In this document: positions 15,842 to 24,120 of the stretch, piece after piece
Position numbering within the stretch: position 1 is the stretch's first letter
Layout of the letters: each line of letters starts with the position of its first letter
NCBI RefSeq assembly: GCF_008271365.1
Contig: NZ_CP043430.1
Location: 1,860,001-1,924,000 of the forward strand
Length of the DNA stretch: 64,000 bases
Direction: 5' to 3'
Source: Microbacterium sp. 1S1
GTDB lineage: Bacteria; Actinomycetota; Actinomycetes; Actinomycetales; Microbacteriaceae
Made by a program: the position numbers and the translations under genes
Notes under the pieces: generated by a model
Told to the model about the DNA's origin: nothing
The model's database searches: none
What the model saw: only the letters and a program-made list of their open reading frames with translations

Positions 15842-17302
15842 CTAGAGCTCGACGGCGGAGGCGAGACCGAGGTCGTCCTCGTAGTCGTGGTCCTTCGTCT
15901 CGGGGGTGAAGATCAGTGCCACGAAGGTCAGCACCGCCATCGACGAGAGGTACAGCCCCACGAGCCATGGCTCGCCGCCGACGGCCGCCCACAGAGCCAC
16001 CGCGATGAACGGTGCCACGGCGGCACCGAGGATCGACGACACGTTGTAGGCGATCGCCGAGCCGGAGTAGCGCACGTTCGTCGGGAACAGCTCCGGCAGG
16101 AGTGCACCCATCGGGCCGAACGTGGTTCCCATGAGCATGAAGCCGAACACGAGGAAGGCCTGGGTGAGGGCTCCGGTGAACTTCGGGTCTGCCTGCGGCA
16201 GCAGGAAGAGGTTGAACGACAGGCCGAAGACGACGATGAGTCCGGTGACCCAGAGCAGCAGCTTGCGGCGGCCGATCGCGTCGGCGATCGGCCCGGACAG
16301 CAGCGTGAAGATGCCGAAGAACACGACGCCGATGATCTGCATGAGCACGAAGTCCGTGTAGCCGAAGCCGAGCCCGGGGTAGAACTGCGCGGCGAAGGCG
16401 CTCGGGTCGAAGTCCTTGCCCGTCGCCTCCGCGGCGGCGCGGGCGGCGGCCGATGCGGTCTCCAGGTCGGCGGCCTTCGTGCCGTAGGTGAGCGTGAAGT
16501 TCGTCATCAGGTAGAACAGCACATACGTCGCCAGCATGATGAACGTGCCGAGGATGAGCTGCTTCCAGTGGTGACGGAAAACGGTCGCGAGCGGCAGCTT
16601 GCGGATCGCGCCGGTCTTCTCCGCCTTCTTGAACGTGTCGGACTCGACGAGACGGAGCCGCACCCACAGGCCGATGATGACCATGACGGCCGAGAACAGG
16701 AACGGCACGCGCCAACCCCAGGAGAGGAAGGCCTCCGACTTCAGCGCCGGGTCTTCGGGGTGGGGGAGGGCGAAGTTGATGGCGAGGAAGATGCCGTTCG
16801 CGATGATGAAGCCGAGCGGCGCGCCCAGCTGCGGGAACGAGCCGTACCAGGCGCGCTTGCCCTTCGGCGCGTTCTCGGTCGCGACGAGCGCGGCGCCCGA
16901 CCATTCGCCGCCGAGGGCGAAGCCCTGAGCGAGACGCAGCACGAGGAGCAGCAGCGGCGCCACCCAGTTGATCTGCTGGAAGGTCGGCAGGAGGCCGATC
17001 ACAAAGGTCGCGATGCCCATGGTGAGGAGCGATGCGACGAGCGTCGCCTTCCGGCCGAACCTGTCGCCGAAGTGTCCGAAGACGACGGCGCCGATCGGGC
17101 GGGCGACCATCGCGGCGCCGAAGACGGCGAACGACGACAGCAGCGAGGCAGTGTCATTGGTGCTGGGGAAGAAGAGCGTCGGGAAGACGAGCACGGCCGC
17201 CGTCGCGTAGACGTAGAAGTCGTAGAACTCGATGGTGGTGCCGACGAGGCTCGCGGTGATGACACGCGAACGGGGATTCGCGGGGGTGGTGGCGGTGCTC
17301 AA
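15842..17302 (-). CDS. MFS transporter, metabolite:H+ symporter (MHS) type
   Basis: A 486-aa, ~12-helix transporter of the proline/betaine/alpha-ketoglutarate-type MHS subfamily. The N-terminus TIEFYDFYVYATAAVLVFPT and the loop GHFGDRFGRKATLV are characteristic, as is LRLAQGFALGGEWSGAAL. A ~35-residue loop after the seventh helix (AADLETASAAARAAAEATGK) is typical of actinobacterial members. The frame starts with TTG at 17302 after a GGAG site; no better ATG is available. The substrate is a small solute such as a carboxylate or betaine and cannot be fixed here. It is convergent with the VapC remnant and divergent from a phosphoesterase gene. Confidence 0.9.
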   Translation of the reverse strand: MSTATTPANPRSRVITASLVGTTIEFYDFYVYATAAVLVFPTLFFPSTNDTASLLSSFAVFGAAMVARPIGAVVFGHFGDRFGRKATLVASLLTMGIATFVIGLLPTFQQINWVAPLLLLVLRLAQGFALGGEWSGAALVATENAPKGKRAWYGSFPQLGAPLGFIIANGIFLAINFALPHPEDPALKSEAFLSWGWRVPFLFSAVMVIIGLWVRLRLVESDTFKKAEKTGAIRKLPLATVFRHHWKQLILGTFIMLATYVLFYLMTNFTLTYGTKAADLETASAAARAAAEATGKDFDPSAFAAQFYPGLGFGYTDFVLMQIIGVVFFGIFTLLSGPIADAIGRRKLLLWVTGLIVVFGLSFNLFLLPQADPKFTGALTQAFLVFGFMLMGTTFGPMGALLPELFPTNVRYSGSAIAYNVSSILGAAVAPFIAVALWAAVGGEPWLVGLYLSSMAVLTFVALIFTPETKDHDYEDDLGLASAVEL

Positions 17303-17445
17303 GGGGTCTCCGATCCTCCGCCGGTATACCAGCGGACTCGGGCGAGTCTACGCCTTCCTGGGAGTTCGCTGGACGTTCATGACGTGCATCGCTGGGCGCT
17401 TGCGAACCGCCCCGTAGAGTCGGGGGACACGGCGGAAGGGGAATC

Positions 17446-17943
17446 ATGACGACGCGGATGCTGCTCCTCGCCGACACCCACGTCCCGAAGCGGGCGAAGC
17501 GGCTGCCGGATGCGGTACTGCAGGCGATCGATGAGGCGGACCTCGTCGTTCATGCGGGGGACTGGGTCGACCTCGCGACGGTCGAGCTGCTGCAGGCTCG
17601 CGCGCGCATGCTCCAGGGCGTGCACGGCAACAACGACGGCCCCGAGATCCGCCGTGTGCTGCCGGAGGTCGCCCGGTTCACCGTGGAGGGCACCGCCGTC
17701 GCCGTCATCCACGAGACGGGTGCAGCGGCTGGGCGCGAGAGGCGGATGGACCTCGCGTTCCCCGATGCCGACCTGCTGATCTTCGGGCACTCCCACATCC
17801 CCTGGGACACGGTGACGGCGAACGGCTTGCGGCTGCTCAACCCGGGCTCGCCCACCGACCGCCGCCGACAGCCCGTGCACACGATGATGTGGGTCGCGGT
17901 CGACGGGCGCGACGTCGAGGCGACGCTGGTGCCGCTTTCATGA
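17446..17943 (+). CDS. YfcE-type metallophosphoesterase
   Basis: A 165-aa calcineurin-like phosphoesterase. All metal-binding blocks are present: ADTH (~10-13), HAGDW (~36), GNND (~59), HE near residue 89 and GHSH (~112). This small form matches the YfcE/MJ0936 phosphodiesterase group; the natural substrate is not known. A TAGAGT -10 box (17415-17420) and a GGAAGGGG ribosome site precede ATG. Its stop overlaps the start of the next gene by 4 nt, so the two are translationally coupled. Confidence 0.9.
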   Translation: MTTRMLLLADTHVPKRAKRLPDAVLQAIDEADLVVHAGDWVDLATVELLQARARMLQGVHGNNDGPEIRRVLPEVARFTVEGTAVAVIHETGAAAGRERRMDLAFPDADLLIFGHSHIPWDTVTANGLRLLNPGSPTDRRRQPVHTMMWVAVDGRDVEATLVPLS

Positions 17944-18446
17944 CGGTCGAGGGAACCGCCGCACCGATCGCCTACCGGGCTCCCATGCGCTCGCGTGACG
18001 ACGCCGTGGCCGCGGGGATCGCCGTCGAGCGAGCGCTCGCCATCGGTGTCTGCGGGATGGGGGGACGCCTCGACGAGAGACCGCCCTCTCTGGACGCGGC
18101 TCTCGCGGCCGTCGACGCCCGCCATGGCGAGCGTGCCGCCCGGCGGTTGGAGCGGTTCTCCGTGCTGCCCGACGGGACCTTCGTATGGACGCGAGACGTC
18201 GACGGGCTGCTGTGGCTCGGACGGCTGGCGGGGGAGTGGTGGTACGACGATGCTCCGCCCGCGGCCGAGGCAGACCTCGTGCACGTGCGCGACTGCACGT
18301 GGCTGGAGCGCCCGGTCGCGGCCTCCGACGTCCCGCCGGGCGTCCGGGCGACGTTCGCCCGGGGAGGGCGCAACGGCCAGCGAATCCATGCTGCCGGCGC
18401 AGGTCCGCTCAGCGCGCGGCTCTGGGACCTCCTGGGCGGGCGCTGA
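17940..18446 (+). CDS. Uncharacterised protein coupled to metallophosphoesterase
   Basis: A 168-aa soluble protein that I do not assign to a named family. Notable segments are GVCGMGGRLDERPPSLDAAL (~35-54), a Trp-rich block FVWTRDVDGLLWLGRLAGEW (~80-100) and DCTWLERPVA. There are no membrane segments and no obvious catalytic motif. It starts inside the stop codon of the phosphoesterase gene (ATGA), so the products are made together and may act together. The Trp/Arg pattern hints at a ligand- or nucleic-acid-binding fold. Confidence 0.75.
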   Translation: MTVEGTAAPIAYRAPMRSRDDAVAAGIAVERALAIGVCGMGGRLDERPPSLDAALAAVDARHGERAARRLERFSVLPDGTFVWTRDVDGLLWLGRLAGEWWYDDAPPAAEADLVHVRDCTWLERPVAASDVPPGVRATFARGGRNGQRIHAAGAGPLSARLWDLLGGR

Positions 18447-18464
18447 GGAGGTGCGCCTGCCGGC

Positions 18465-18818
18465 TCAGCGCCAGAGGACCGCCATCCCGGCGTTGGCCAG
18501 GGTGAGGATACCGATGAGCCAGAACACGGCGGACGGCACACCCTCGCCACGCTTCTGCCGCGCCGATCCGATGCCGAGCAGAGCCCCGATGATGACCAGC
18601 ACGACGAGCTTGGCGCCGATCTTGACGTAGTTGAGGTCGTACTCGATGCCCCAGGGGGCTGCGAGGGCGAGGCCGGCGACGCCGGCGATCAGCAGACCGT
18701 AGTCCATGAGACGAGTGATCTGCCGCTTGCCGCCGAAGGCCTGAGCGGCCCACGCCCCGAACAGGACGGCGAAGCCGATGAGGTGAACGAAGAGCACGAT
18801 GTGGCGCAGGGTCTCCAT
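18465..18818 (-). CDS. Small integral membrane protein
   Basis: A 117-aa protein with about four hydrophobic helices: IVLFVHLIGFAVLFGAWAAQ, LLIAGVAGLALAAPWGI, IGAKLVVLVIIGALLGIG and VFWLIGILTLANAGMAVLWR. The first contains a His often seen in small haem- or copper-related membrane families, but no function can be assigned. I chose ATG at 18818 because TACGGT lies exactly 6 nt upstream, implying a leaderless transcript. It lies between the phosphoesterase pair and ribH, convergent with the former. Confidence 0.8.
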   Translation of the reverse strand: METLRHIVLFVHLIGFAVLFGAWAAQAFGGKRQITRLMDYGLLIAGVAGLALAAPWGIEYDLNYVKIGAKLVVLVIIGALLGIGSARQKRGEGVPSAVFWLIGILTLANAGMAVLWR

Positions 18819-18824
18819 GCCCTC

Positions 18825-18830
18825 ACCGTA
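18825..18830 (-). promoter_or_regulatory. -10 box of the small membrane protein (leaderless)
   Basis: TACGGT on the minus strand, followed by 6 nt and the ATG at 18818. It supports the shorter start over an upstream in-frame codon. Confidence 0.55.
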
Positions 18831-18903
18831 CGAGAGCGCGGCGTTCCGCGCCACCAAGGCGCACCTGACCTCGCGCCCGCGATCGGGCGCGGATCGCGGG
18901 TGC

Positions 18904-19377
18904 TCAGCCGCGCAGTTCGCGGATCACGAGGGCCGTCCGCAGGGCCGCATCCGCGGCCTCCGCGCCCTTGTCCTCCTTCGAACCCTCCAGGCCCGCACGG
19001 TCCAGCCCCTGCTTCTCGTCGTCGAGGGTGAGCAGCCCGAACCCGACCGGCTTGCCCGCATCGAGCGAGACGCGGGTGAGGCCGTCCGTGGCGGCGGCGG
19101 ACACGTACTCGAAGTGCGGCGTGCCGCCACGGATGATCACGCCGAGCGCGACCACCGCGTCCGCTCCGCCCGCGAAGGCGGCCTGCGCGGCGACGGCGAG
19201 TTCGAACGAACCGGGCACCCGCACCAGGCGATGCGTGGCGCCGGCTTCATCGAGCACCCGTTGAGCCCCCGCGATCAGCCCGTTCGAGATGGCCTCGTGC
19301 CAGGTGCCGGCGATCACGACGACCTCCAGCCCCCGTCCGTCGATGTTCCCCGTCTTCGGTGCTCCGGCGCCGCTCAT
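18904..19377 (-). CDS. ribH: 6,7-dimethyl-8-ribityllumazine synthase
   Basis: A 157-aa lumazine synthase that condenses 5-amino-6-ribitylamino-uracil with 3,4-dihydroxy-2-butanone 4-phosphate, the penultimate step of riboflavin synthesis. Family blocks are VVIAGTWHEAISNGLIAGA, RVPGSFELAVAAQ (phosphate/substrate binding), ALGVIIRGGTPHFEYVS (with the catalytic-site His) and GLLTLDDEKQGLDRAG. It is the last gene of the rib operon; its start overlaps the ribBA stop by 4 nt. Confidence 0.97.
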   Translation of the reverse strand: MSGAGAPKTGNIDGRGLEVVVIAGTWHEAISNGLIAGAQRVLDEAGATHRLVRVPGSFELAVAAQAAFAGGADAVVALGVIIRGGTPHFEYVSAAATDGLTRVSLDAGKPVGFGLLTLDDEKQGLDRAGLEGSKEDKGAEAADAALRTALVIRELRG

Positions 19378-20642
19378 TCCTCGTCCTTTCCTGCCGCGAG
19401 GGCCTCGGCGAGTTCTGCCTCGCCGATGATGTGGCCCATGCGGTCGCGCTTGGTCTCCAGGTACTGGTGGTTGTTCGGGCCCACGCCCACGATCAGCGGC
19501 ACCTGCTCGACGACGTCCAAGCCCAGCTCACGCAGCTTGTTCACCTTGTCGGTGTTGTTGGTCAGAAGCCGCACCTTCGAGACCCCGAGGTCGGTGAGGA
19601 TTCCGGCCGCTGCGGCGTAGTCGCGGGCGTCCGCGGGCAGGCCCAGTGCGAGGTTCGCGTCGACCGTGTCGAGGCCGTCCTCCTGCAGGGCGTAGGCACG
19701 CAGCTTGTTGATGAGGCCGATACCGCGACCCTCGTGCCCGCGCATGTAGATGACGATGCCGCCTTCCCGGTCGATCGCCTCCAGGGCTGCGTCGAGCTGC
19801 GGCCCGCACTCGCACTTCTGGGAGCCGAACGCCTCGCCGGTCAGACACTCGGAGTGCACGCGGACGAGAGCCGTCTCGGTGGGCTCGCCCGACACGACCG
19901 CGATGTGATCGGTGCCGGTGACGCGGTCCTTGTAGGCCAGGAAGCGGAAGGTCCCGTGATCGGTGGGCACGGTCGCATCGGCGCGCAGGCTCACGCGGCG
20001 GCCGCGGTGGGCGGCGGGCGTGGCCCCCTCCGGGTCGATCTCGTTGAGGTGCGCGATGAGCTGCTCGATCGTGATGACCGGCACGCCGTCGCGGGCGCCG
20101 AGCTCCAGCAGGCCGGGGAGCCGCATCATGCTGCCGTCCTCGGCGACGACCTCGGCGATGGCACCGACCGGGCGCAGACCGGCGAGCTTCATGAGCTCGA
20201 CCGCGGCCTCGGTGTGGCCGCTGCGCTCACGGACTCCGCCGTCGACGGCGCGCAGCGGCAGGACGTGCCCAGGGCGGATGATGCTCCGGGGGGTCGATTC
20301 CGGGTTCGCGAGCACGTTGAGGGTGCGGGCGCGATCGCTCGCGCTGATCCCCGTCGTCACTCCTTCCGCGGCGTCGACGCTCACGGTGTAGGCCGTGGAC
20401 CGGGCGTCTTCGCTGGCCGCGACCATCGGGGGCAGGTTGAGGCTGTCCGCGAGGTCGGTCGGCATCGGTGCGCAGATGAAGCCGGACGACCAGCGGACCG
20501 TCCACGCGACCCACTCGGGGGTGGCGAGCTCGGCGGAGAGGACGACGTCGCCCTCGTTCTCGCGGTTCTCGTCGTCGGCCACGAGCACGGGGCGCCCGGC
20601 GCGCAGCGCCTCCAGCGCTTCGGGGATGGTTGACAGGCTCAT
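19374..20642 (-). CDS. ribBA: Bifunctional 3,4-dihydroxy-2-butanone 4-phosphate synthase / GTP cyclohydrolase II
   Basis: A 422-aa fusion. Residues ~1-205 are DHBP synthase (RibB) with the acidic motif DDENRENEGD and later SGISASDRARTL and RPGHVLPL. Residues ~206-400 are GTP cyclohydrolase II (RibA) with the zinc Cys ligands in TGEAFGSQKCECGPQL and the GHEGRGIGL loop. It supplies both branches of riboflavin synthesis from ribulose 5-phosphate and GTP. It overlaps ribE upstream (ATGA) and ribH downstream (ATGA). Confidence 0.97.
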   Translation of the reverse strand: MSLSTIPEALEALRAGRPVLVADDENRENEGDVVLSAELATPEWVAWTVRWSSGFICAPMPTDLADSLNLPPMVAASEDARSTAYTVSVDAAEGVTTGISASDRARTLNVLANPESTPRSIIRPGHVLPLRAVDGGVRERSGHTEAAVELMKLAGLRPVGAIAEVVAEDGSMMRLPGLLELGARDGVPVITIEQLIAHLNEIDPEGATPAAHRGRRVSLRADATVPTDHGTFRFLAYKDRVTGTDHIAVVSGEPTETALVRVHSECLTGEAFGSQKCECGPQLDAALEAIDREGGIVIYMRGHEGRGIGLINKLRAYALQEDGLDTVDANLALGLPADARDYAAAAGILTDLGVSKVRLLTNNTDKVNKLRELGLDVVEQVPLIVGVGPNNHQYLETKRDRMGHIIGEAELAEALAAGKDEE

Positions 20643-21289
20643 CGGGAGCCCCCTTCCGATGCGGCGCGGAACGCGAGCAGTCGCTCGACGTGACGCGCGA
20701 GGATGTCGGTCTCCAGGTTCACGCGGTCGCCGACCGTGCGACTGCCGAGGGTGGTCGCCGTCAGGGTCTCCGGAATCAGCGAAACCTCGAACCAGTGCCC
20801 GCCCTGGGTCCCTGAGCTTGTGGGAGGGGCCGAAGGGCTCACCGCACTGACGGTCAGTGACGTGCCGTCAACCGAGATGGAGCCCTTGTCGACGACGAGC
20901 GGCGCGAGGTCGTCGGGGAGGCTGACACGGAGGACGCTCCACTGTGCGCCCGGGCGGACCTCGAGCACGGTGCCGGTGCCGTCGACGTGGCCCTGCACGA
21001 TGTGCCCGCCGAGCCGCGCACCCACGGGCATGGCCTTCTCGATGTTGACCCTGGTGCCGACGTTCGCCGTGCCGAGAGCCGCGACGTCGAGCGTCTGCTT
21101 CATGACGTCGGCGTCGAAGGTCTCGGACGTGGCGCCGACAACGGTCAGGCACACGCCGGAGACCGCGATCGATTCGCCGTGCACGGCGTCGGCGGCGGCC
21201 TTCGGCGCGCGCACCGTGATCCGCCAGCCGTCTCCCGCCTCGGCGATGGCGGTGATCTCGCCGATCTCCTCGATGATTCCAGTGAACAT
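20639..21289 (-). CDS. ribE: Riboflavin synthase alpha chain
   Basis: A 216-aa protein that dismutates two lumazines into riboflavin and the pyrimidine precursor. It has the duplicated barrel of the family: it begins MFTGIIEEIG, with a first-half VSGVCLTVV and a second-half DGTSLTVSAV. I chose ATG at 21289 because it begins the conserved N-terminus; it overlaps the ribD stop by 1 nt. Just after the second-half motif, ~13 extra residues (PSAPPTSSGTQGG) interrupt the usual join to WFEVSLIPETL. They are encoded by a short repeat element also found inside ppc. A surface loop is expected. Confidence 0.95.
   Translation of the reverse strand: MFTGIIEEIGEITAIAEAGDGWRITVRAPKAAADAVHGESIAVSGVCLTVVGATSETFDADVMKQTLDVAALGTANVGTRVNIEKAMPVGARLGGHIVQGHVDGTGTVLEVRPGAQWSVLRVSLPDDLAPLVVDKGSISVDGTSLTVSAVSPSAPPTSSGTQGGHWFEVSLIPETLTATTLGSRTVGDRVNLETDILARHVERLLAFRAASEGGSR
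20806..20838. repeat. Intragenic repeat element within ribE
   Basis: The sequence GGGTCCCTGAGCTTGT, continued by a GC-rich stretch and CCGAAGGGC, lies in frame inside ribE. It shares 15 of its first 16 bases with an element inside ppc at 32366. It adds the extra residues TSSGTQ and neighbours to the protein, exactly where the family has a tight loop. Confidence 0.6.
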
Positions 21290-22347
21290 CAGAGGCTTCC
21301 CTCCTTCTCCGGACCCGTGCGGTCCGGGTCGTCCGCATCCGCGGGATGCGCGATCGCAAGCAGGTCTGCGCCCAACGGCAGCCACTCGTCCACGACGAGG
21401 CGGCGCGCCTGGTCGATCGAACGGGCGCCGATGTCGGTCAGGGCGACACGTCGTCCACCCAGCAGGACCGGGGCGACGTATGCGAGGACGCGGTCGGCGA
21501 GCCCGGCGGCGAGGAACGCGCTGGCGAGCGTCGGGCCGCCCTCCACGAACAGCGTCTGGATCCCCCGGGCGTGCAGGTCGCCGAGGACGGCCGCGAGATC
21601 GTGCGTGTCGAAGAACACCGGTGTGTGCGGATGACGGCGCACCGCCGCGTCCGCAGGGATGGGCCGGGCGCCGATCACGACCGGGACGGGCTGGTGCGGA
21701 AGGAGCTCATCGCCGGCGCGGGCGGTGAGTGCGGGGTCGTCCGTGAGGATCGTGCCGGTGCCCACGGCGATCGCGTCGGCCTGGGCGCGCCGTCGGTGCA
21801 CGTCGGCGCGGGCCTCGGGGCCGGTGATCCACTGGCTGGAGCCGTCGTCCGCCGCAGCCCTGCCGTCCAGGCTCTGCGCCCACTTGACGGTGACGTGCGG
21901 ACGGCCGAGCCGTGCCGCGGTGAGCCAGTCGCCGATCAGGGCGCGCGCTTCTGCAGCCCGTTCGCCGGACTCCACGCTCACGCCCGCGGCGCGCAGCCGT
22001 TCCGCCCCACCGCCGGAGACCTCGCCCGGGTCGTCGAGCGCGTAGACGACGCGCGCGACGCCGGCCTCGATGAGCGCGAGCGCGCACGGACCCGTGCGAC
22101 CGGTGTGGTTGCAGGGTTCGAGCGTCACGACGGCTGTCGCACCCGTGGCGGCACCGGGGGCGAGCTTCGAGAGCGCGTCGACCTCCGCGTGCGGGGTACC
22201 GGAGCCGCGGTGCCAGCCCTCGGCGAGCACCTCGCCGTCGGGGGAGAGGAGCACGGCGCCCACCTGCGGGTTCACCCCGCGCGGGCCGCGGGTCGCGAGG
22301 GCGAGCGCGCGATCCATCGCGCGGCGCTCTGTCGCGGTCACTGCCAT
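21289..22347 (-). CDS. ribD: Diaminohydroxyphosphoribosylaminopyrimidine deaminase / uracil reductase
   Basis: A 352-aa bifunctional enzyme of riboflavin synthesis. The N-terminal deaminase (~1-145) has zinc ligands in TPHAEVDAL and PCNHTGRTGPC. The C-terminal NADPH-dependent reductase (~150-352) includes TVKWAQSLDGRAA and LFVEGGPTLASAFL. It is the first gene of the operon. The frame is open through the riboswitch upstream, but MAVTATERRAMDRAL with a GAGAGGA site is the natural start. Its expression should fall when FMN is abundant. Confidence 0.95.
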   Translation of the reverse strand: MAVTATERRAMDRALALATRGPRGVNPQVGAVLLSPDGEVLAEGWHRGSGTPHAEVDALSKLAPGAATGATAVVTLEPCNHTGRTGPCALALIEAGVARVVYALDDPGEVSGGGAERLRAAGVSVESGERAAEARALIGDWLTAARLGRPHVTVKWAQSLDGRAAADDGSSQWITGPEARADVHRRRAQADAIAVGTGTILTDDPALTARAGDELLPHQPVPVVIGARPIPADAAVRRHPHTPVFFDTHDLAAVLGDLHARGIQTLFVEGGPTLASAFLAAGLADRVLAYVAPVLLGGRRVALTDIGARSIDQARRLVVDEWLPLGADLLAIAHPADADDPDRTGPEKEGSL

Positions 22348-22413
22348 CCGTCGTCCTCTCTGCGGCCTCGGGGGCGCTGCAGGGTGGCGGAACGGACGCA
22401 CACGCGTGCGACT

Positions 22414-22554
22414 CGTGCTGCCTCCCTTCCGGACTAGCGAGGTGTCTCTCGCATCACCGTCGGTTCCGGAATTCCACCGGATCGGCATCCCGATCACTCG
22501 GAACGCTCGCGGACTGTCACCGCCGGTTCGGATTCCCACCGACCCCGGAGCACG
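22414..22554 (-). ncRNA. FMN riboswitch (RFN element)
   Basis: The minus-strand leader of the rib operon carries the conserved RFN blocks in order: GGTGGGAATCCGAACCGGCG, GTGACAGTCCGCGAGC, CGGTGGAATTCCGGAACCGA and TAGTCCGGAAGGGAGGCAGC. The closing P1 helix pairs CGTGCT (22554-22549) with AGCACG (22419-22414). Downstream, a CGCAC-GCGT-GTGCG hairpin and ~50 nt separate it from the ribD ribosome site, consistent with a terminator- or translation-type expression platform. FMN binding should switch the operon off. Confidence 0.95.
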
Positions 22555-22565
22555 TTGCTGCTCTG

Positions 22566-22595
22566 AGTGTACTCAACGCGTCTGCGCCCGTTTCA
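22566..22595 (-). promoter_or_regulatory. Candidate promoter of the rib operon
   Basis: TACACT (-10, 22566-22571) and TGAAAC (-35-like, 22590-22595) on the minus strand with an 18-nt spacer. The predicted start site, about 22559, lies 5 nt before the first paired base of the riboswitch. Confidence 0.5.
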
Positions 22596-22606
22596 TTCCG
22601 TGGCAG

Positions 22607-22622
22607 GGGCCGTGCTCGGCCC
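22607..22622 (-). terminator. Hairpin after Fpg/Nei gene
   Basis: A perfect 6-bp stem GGGCCG / CGGCCC with TGCT/AGCA loop, 1 nt after the stop of the glycosylase gene. It separates that gene from the rib promoter on the same strand. Confidence 0.5.
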
Positions 22623-22623
22623 G

Positions 22624-23487
22624 TCACTTGAGCAGGCGGGACAATCGGCGGTCGGCGAGGATCTTGCCGCCGGTCTGGCAGGTGGGACAGTACTCCAGCG
22701 AGCGGTCGGCGAAGAAGACGCTGCGCACCTCATCGCCGCAGACCGGGCAGGCTTCCCCGCGCCGGGCATGCACGCGCATCCCGCGACGCTTGGCGTCCTT
22801 GAGGTCGGCCGGAGGTTTGCCCGACGCGGTCGCGACCGCCTCGGCGAGGGTCTCCTGCATCGCCGCGAACAGACGGTCGACCTCCGCGTCGTCGAGCGTG
22901 CCGGCGATCGCGTAGGGCGACATGCGGGCGGCGTGGAGGATCTCGTCGGAGTAGGCGTTGCCGATGCCCGCGATGACGCCCTGGTCGCGCAGCAGACCCT
23001 TGATCTGCATCCGCCGGTCATCCAGCAGCGCGGCGAAGGCGTCGCGCGTGAAGGAGGGATCGAGCGGATCGGGGCCGAGGCGGGCGATGCCGGGCACCTC
23101 GTCGGGGTCGCGGACGACGTACACGGCCAGCGACTTCTTCGTCCCGGCCTCCGTCAGATCGAAGCCGCTGCCGTCGTCGAGGGCGATCCGCAGCGCGATG
23201 GGCGACTTGCCCGGCTTGAGGAGCGTGATCGGCAGCGTGTCGTACCAGCGCAGCCATCCGGCCTTCGCCAGGTGGAAGACGAGGTGCAGGTCGGGCCCGC
23301 AGGACAGCACGACGAATTTGCCCCGGCGCTCCGCCCCCGTGATCTCCGCGCCCTGGAGCGCGGAGATCGGCGGGTCGTAGGTCTTCAGTGCGGCGATCGC
23401 GGCCACGGAGGCACGGGTGATCGTGCGTCCGGTCGTGCGCTCGCCGAGGAACGCGACGAGTCCTTCGACCTCCGGCATCTCAGGCAT
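22624..23487 (-). CDS. Fpg/Nei-family DNA glycosylase
   Basis: A 287-aa base-excision glycosylase/AP lyase of the formamidopyrimidine-DNA glycosylase superfamily. The N-terminus MPEMPEVEG provides the catalytic Pro2 and Glu3 after Met removal. The H2TH region lies in QIKGLLRDQGVIAGIGNAYS (~165-185). The C-terminal zinc finger is CPVCGDEVRSVFFADRSLEY followed by CPTC (~240-265). The sequence departs enough from textbook Fpg that it may belong to an actinobacterial Nei/Fpg side group, so I give no gene symbol. CAGGAT lies 6 nt before ATG, suggesting leaderless transcription. Confidence 0.92.
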   Translation of the reverse strand: MPEMPEVEGLVAFLGERTTGRTITRASVAAIAALKTYDPPISALQGAEITGAERRGKFVVLSCGPDLHLVFHLAKAGWLRWYDTLPITLLKPGKSPIALRIALDDGSGFDLTEAGTKKSLAVYVVRDPDEVPGIARLGPDPLDPSFTRDAFAALLDDRRMQIKGLLRDQGVIAGIGNAYSDEILHAARMSPYAIAGTLDDAEVDRLFAAMQETLAEAVATASGKPPADLKDAKRRGMRVHARRGEACPVCGDEVRSVFFADRSLEYCPTCQTGGKILADRRLSRLLK

Positions 23488-23537
23488 GCAGCCATCCTGT
23501 CACCGGGGTCCGACGCTGTCACGCGGCGGTCATTGGT

Positions 23538-24101
23538 TCAGAGCACCGGCCAGTCCACGGGGGTCCGGTCGTCGTCGCGCAGCAGCGCCGCGGTCCAGCC
23601 GTCGTCCCGTCCGCGCGGGCTGGTGAGCCCCTGTCGCGTGGTGCCCTCGAAGCGGAAACCCAGGGCGCGCGCGGCGCGGGCGGAGGGGATGTTGCCCACG
23701 ACGGCCTGCCAGCGGATGCGGGCGAGACCGAGTTCTGCGAAGCCCCAGTCCAGCACCGCGCGGGCGGCCTCGACGAGGTAGCCGCGGCCTCGGGCATCGG
23801 CAACGACCCAGTAGCCGAGCTCCGCGTGACCGCCGGCCGCGTGCTCGACGATGTGGTGGAGCCCCACCATGCCCACGAGGGCGCCGTCGGCGTAGACGCC
23901 CCAGACGGTCTGCGAGCCGTCCTCCCACCACTGCGCCACGAGCGCGACGAAGTCCTCCGCGTCCTGGCGGAAGTAGGGGGAGGGCACCGTCGTCCACCGG
24001 GTGATCTCGGAGTCCTGGCAGGCGTCGGTGATCGCGTCGACATCCGCCTCCGTCGGAGCGCGGAGGACGAGACGTTCGGTGGTGAGGGTGACGGCGAGCA
24101 T
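23538..24101 (-). CDS. GNAT-family N-acetyltransferase (RimJ/RimL-like)
   Basis: A 187-aa acetyltransferase. It opens with the typical LTTERLVLRAPTEADVDAI. The acetyl-CoA binding motif A is in ELGYWVVADARGRGYLVEAA (~100-120), and the closing motif RAARALGFRFEGTTRQ (~150-165) matches the RimJ/RimL group that acetylates protein N-termini or small amines. The acceptor is unknown. ATG at 24101 follows TAGGCT by exactly 6 nt. Confidence 0.88.
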   Translation of the reverse strand: MLAVTLTTERLVLRAPTEADVDAITDACQDSEITRWTTVPSPYFRQDAEDFVALVAQWWEDGSQTVWGVYADGALVGMVGLHHIVEHAAGGHAELGYWVVADARGRGYLVEAARAVLDWGFAELGLARIRWQAVVGNIPSARAARALGFRFEGTTRQGLTSPRGRDDGWTAALLRDDDRTPVDWPVL

Positions 24102-24107
24102 CCTTCC

Positions 24108-24113
24108 AGCCTA
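24108..24113 (-). promoter_or_regulatory. -10 box of the GNAT gene (leaderless)
   Basis: TAGGCT on the minus strand ends 6 nt before the ATG. The intervening GGAAGG looks like a ribosome site but abuts the ATG, so it cannot work as one. Confidence 0.6.
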
Positions 24114-24120
24114 GATCGCG

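Noticed and set aside
21289..22539. Long open frame running through the FMN riboswitch upstream of ribD
   Set aside because: It is open by chance in GC-rich DNA; the conserved RFN blocks and the natural ribD N-terminus with a ribosome site show that translation starts at 22347.
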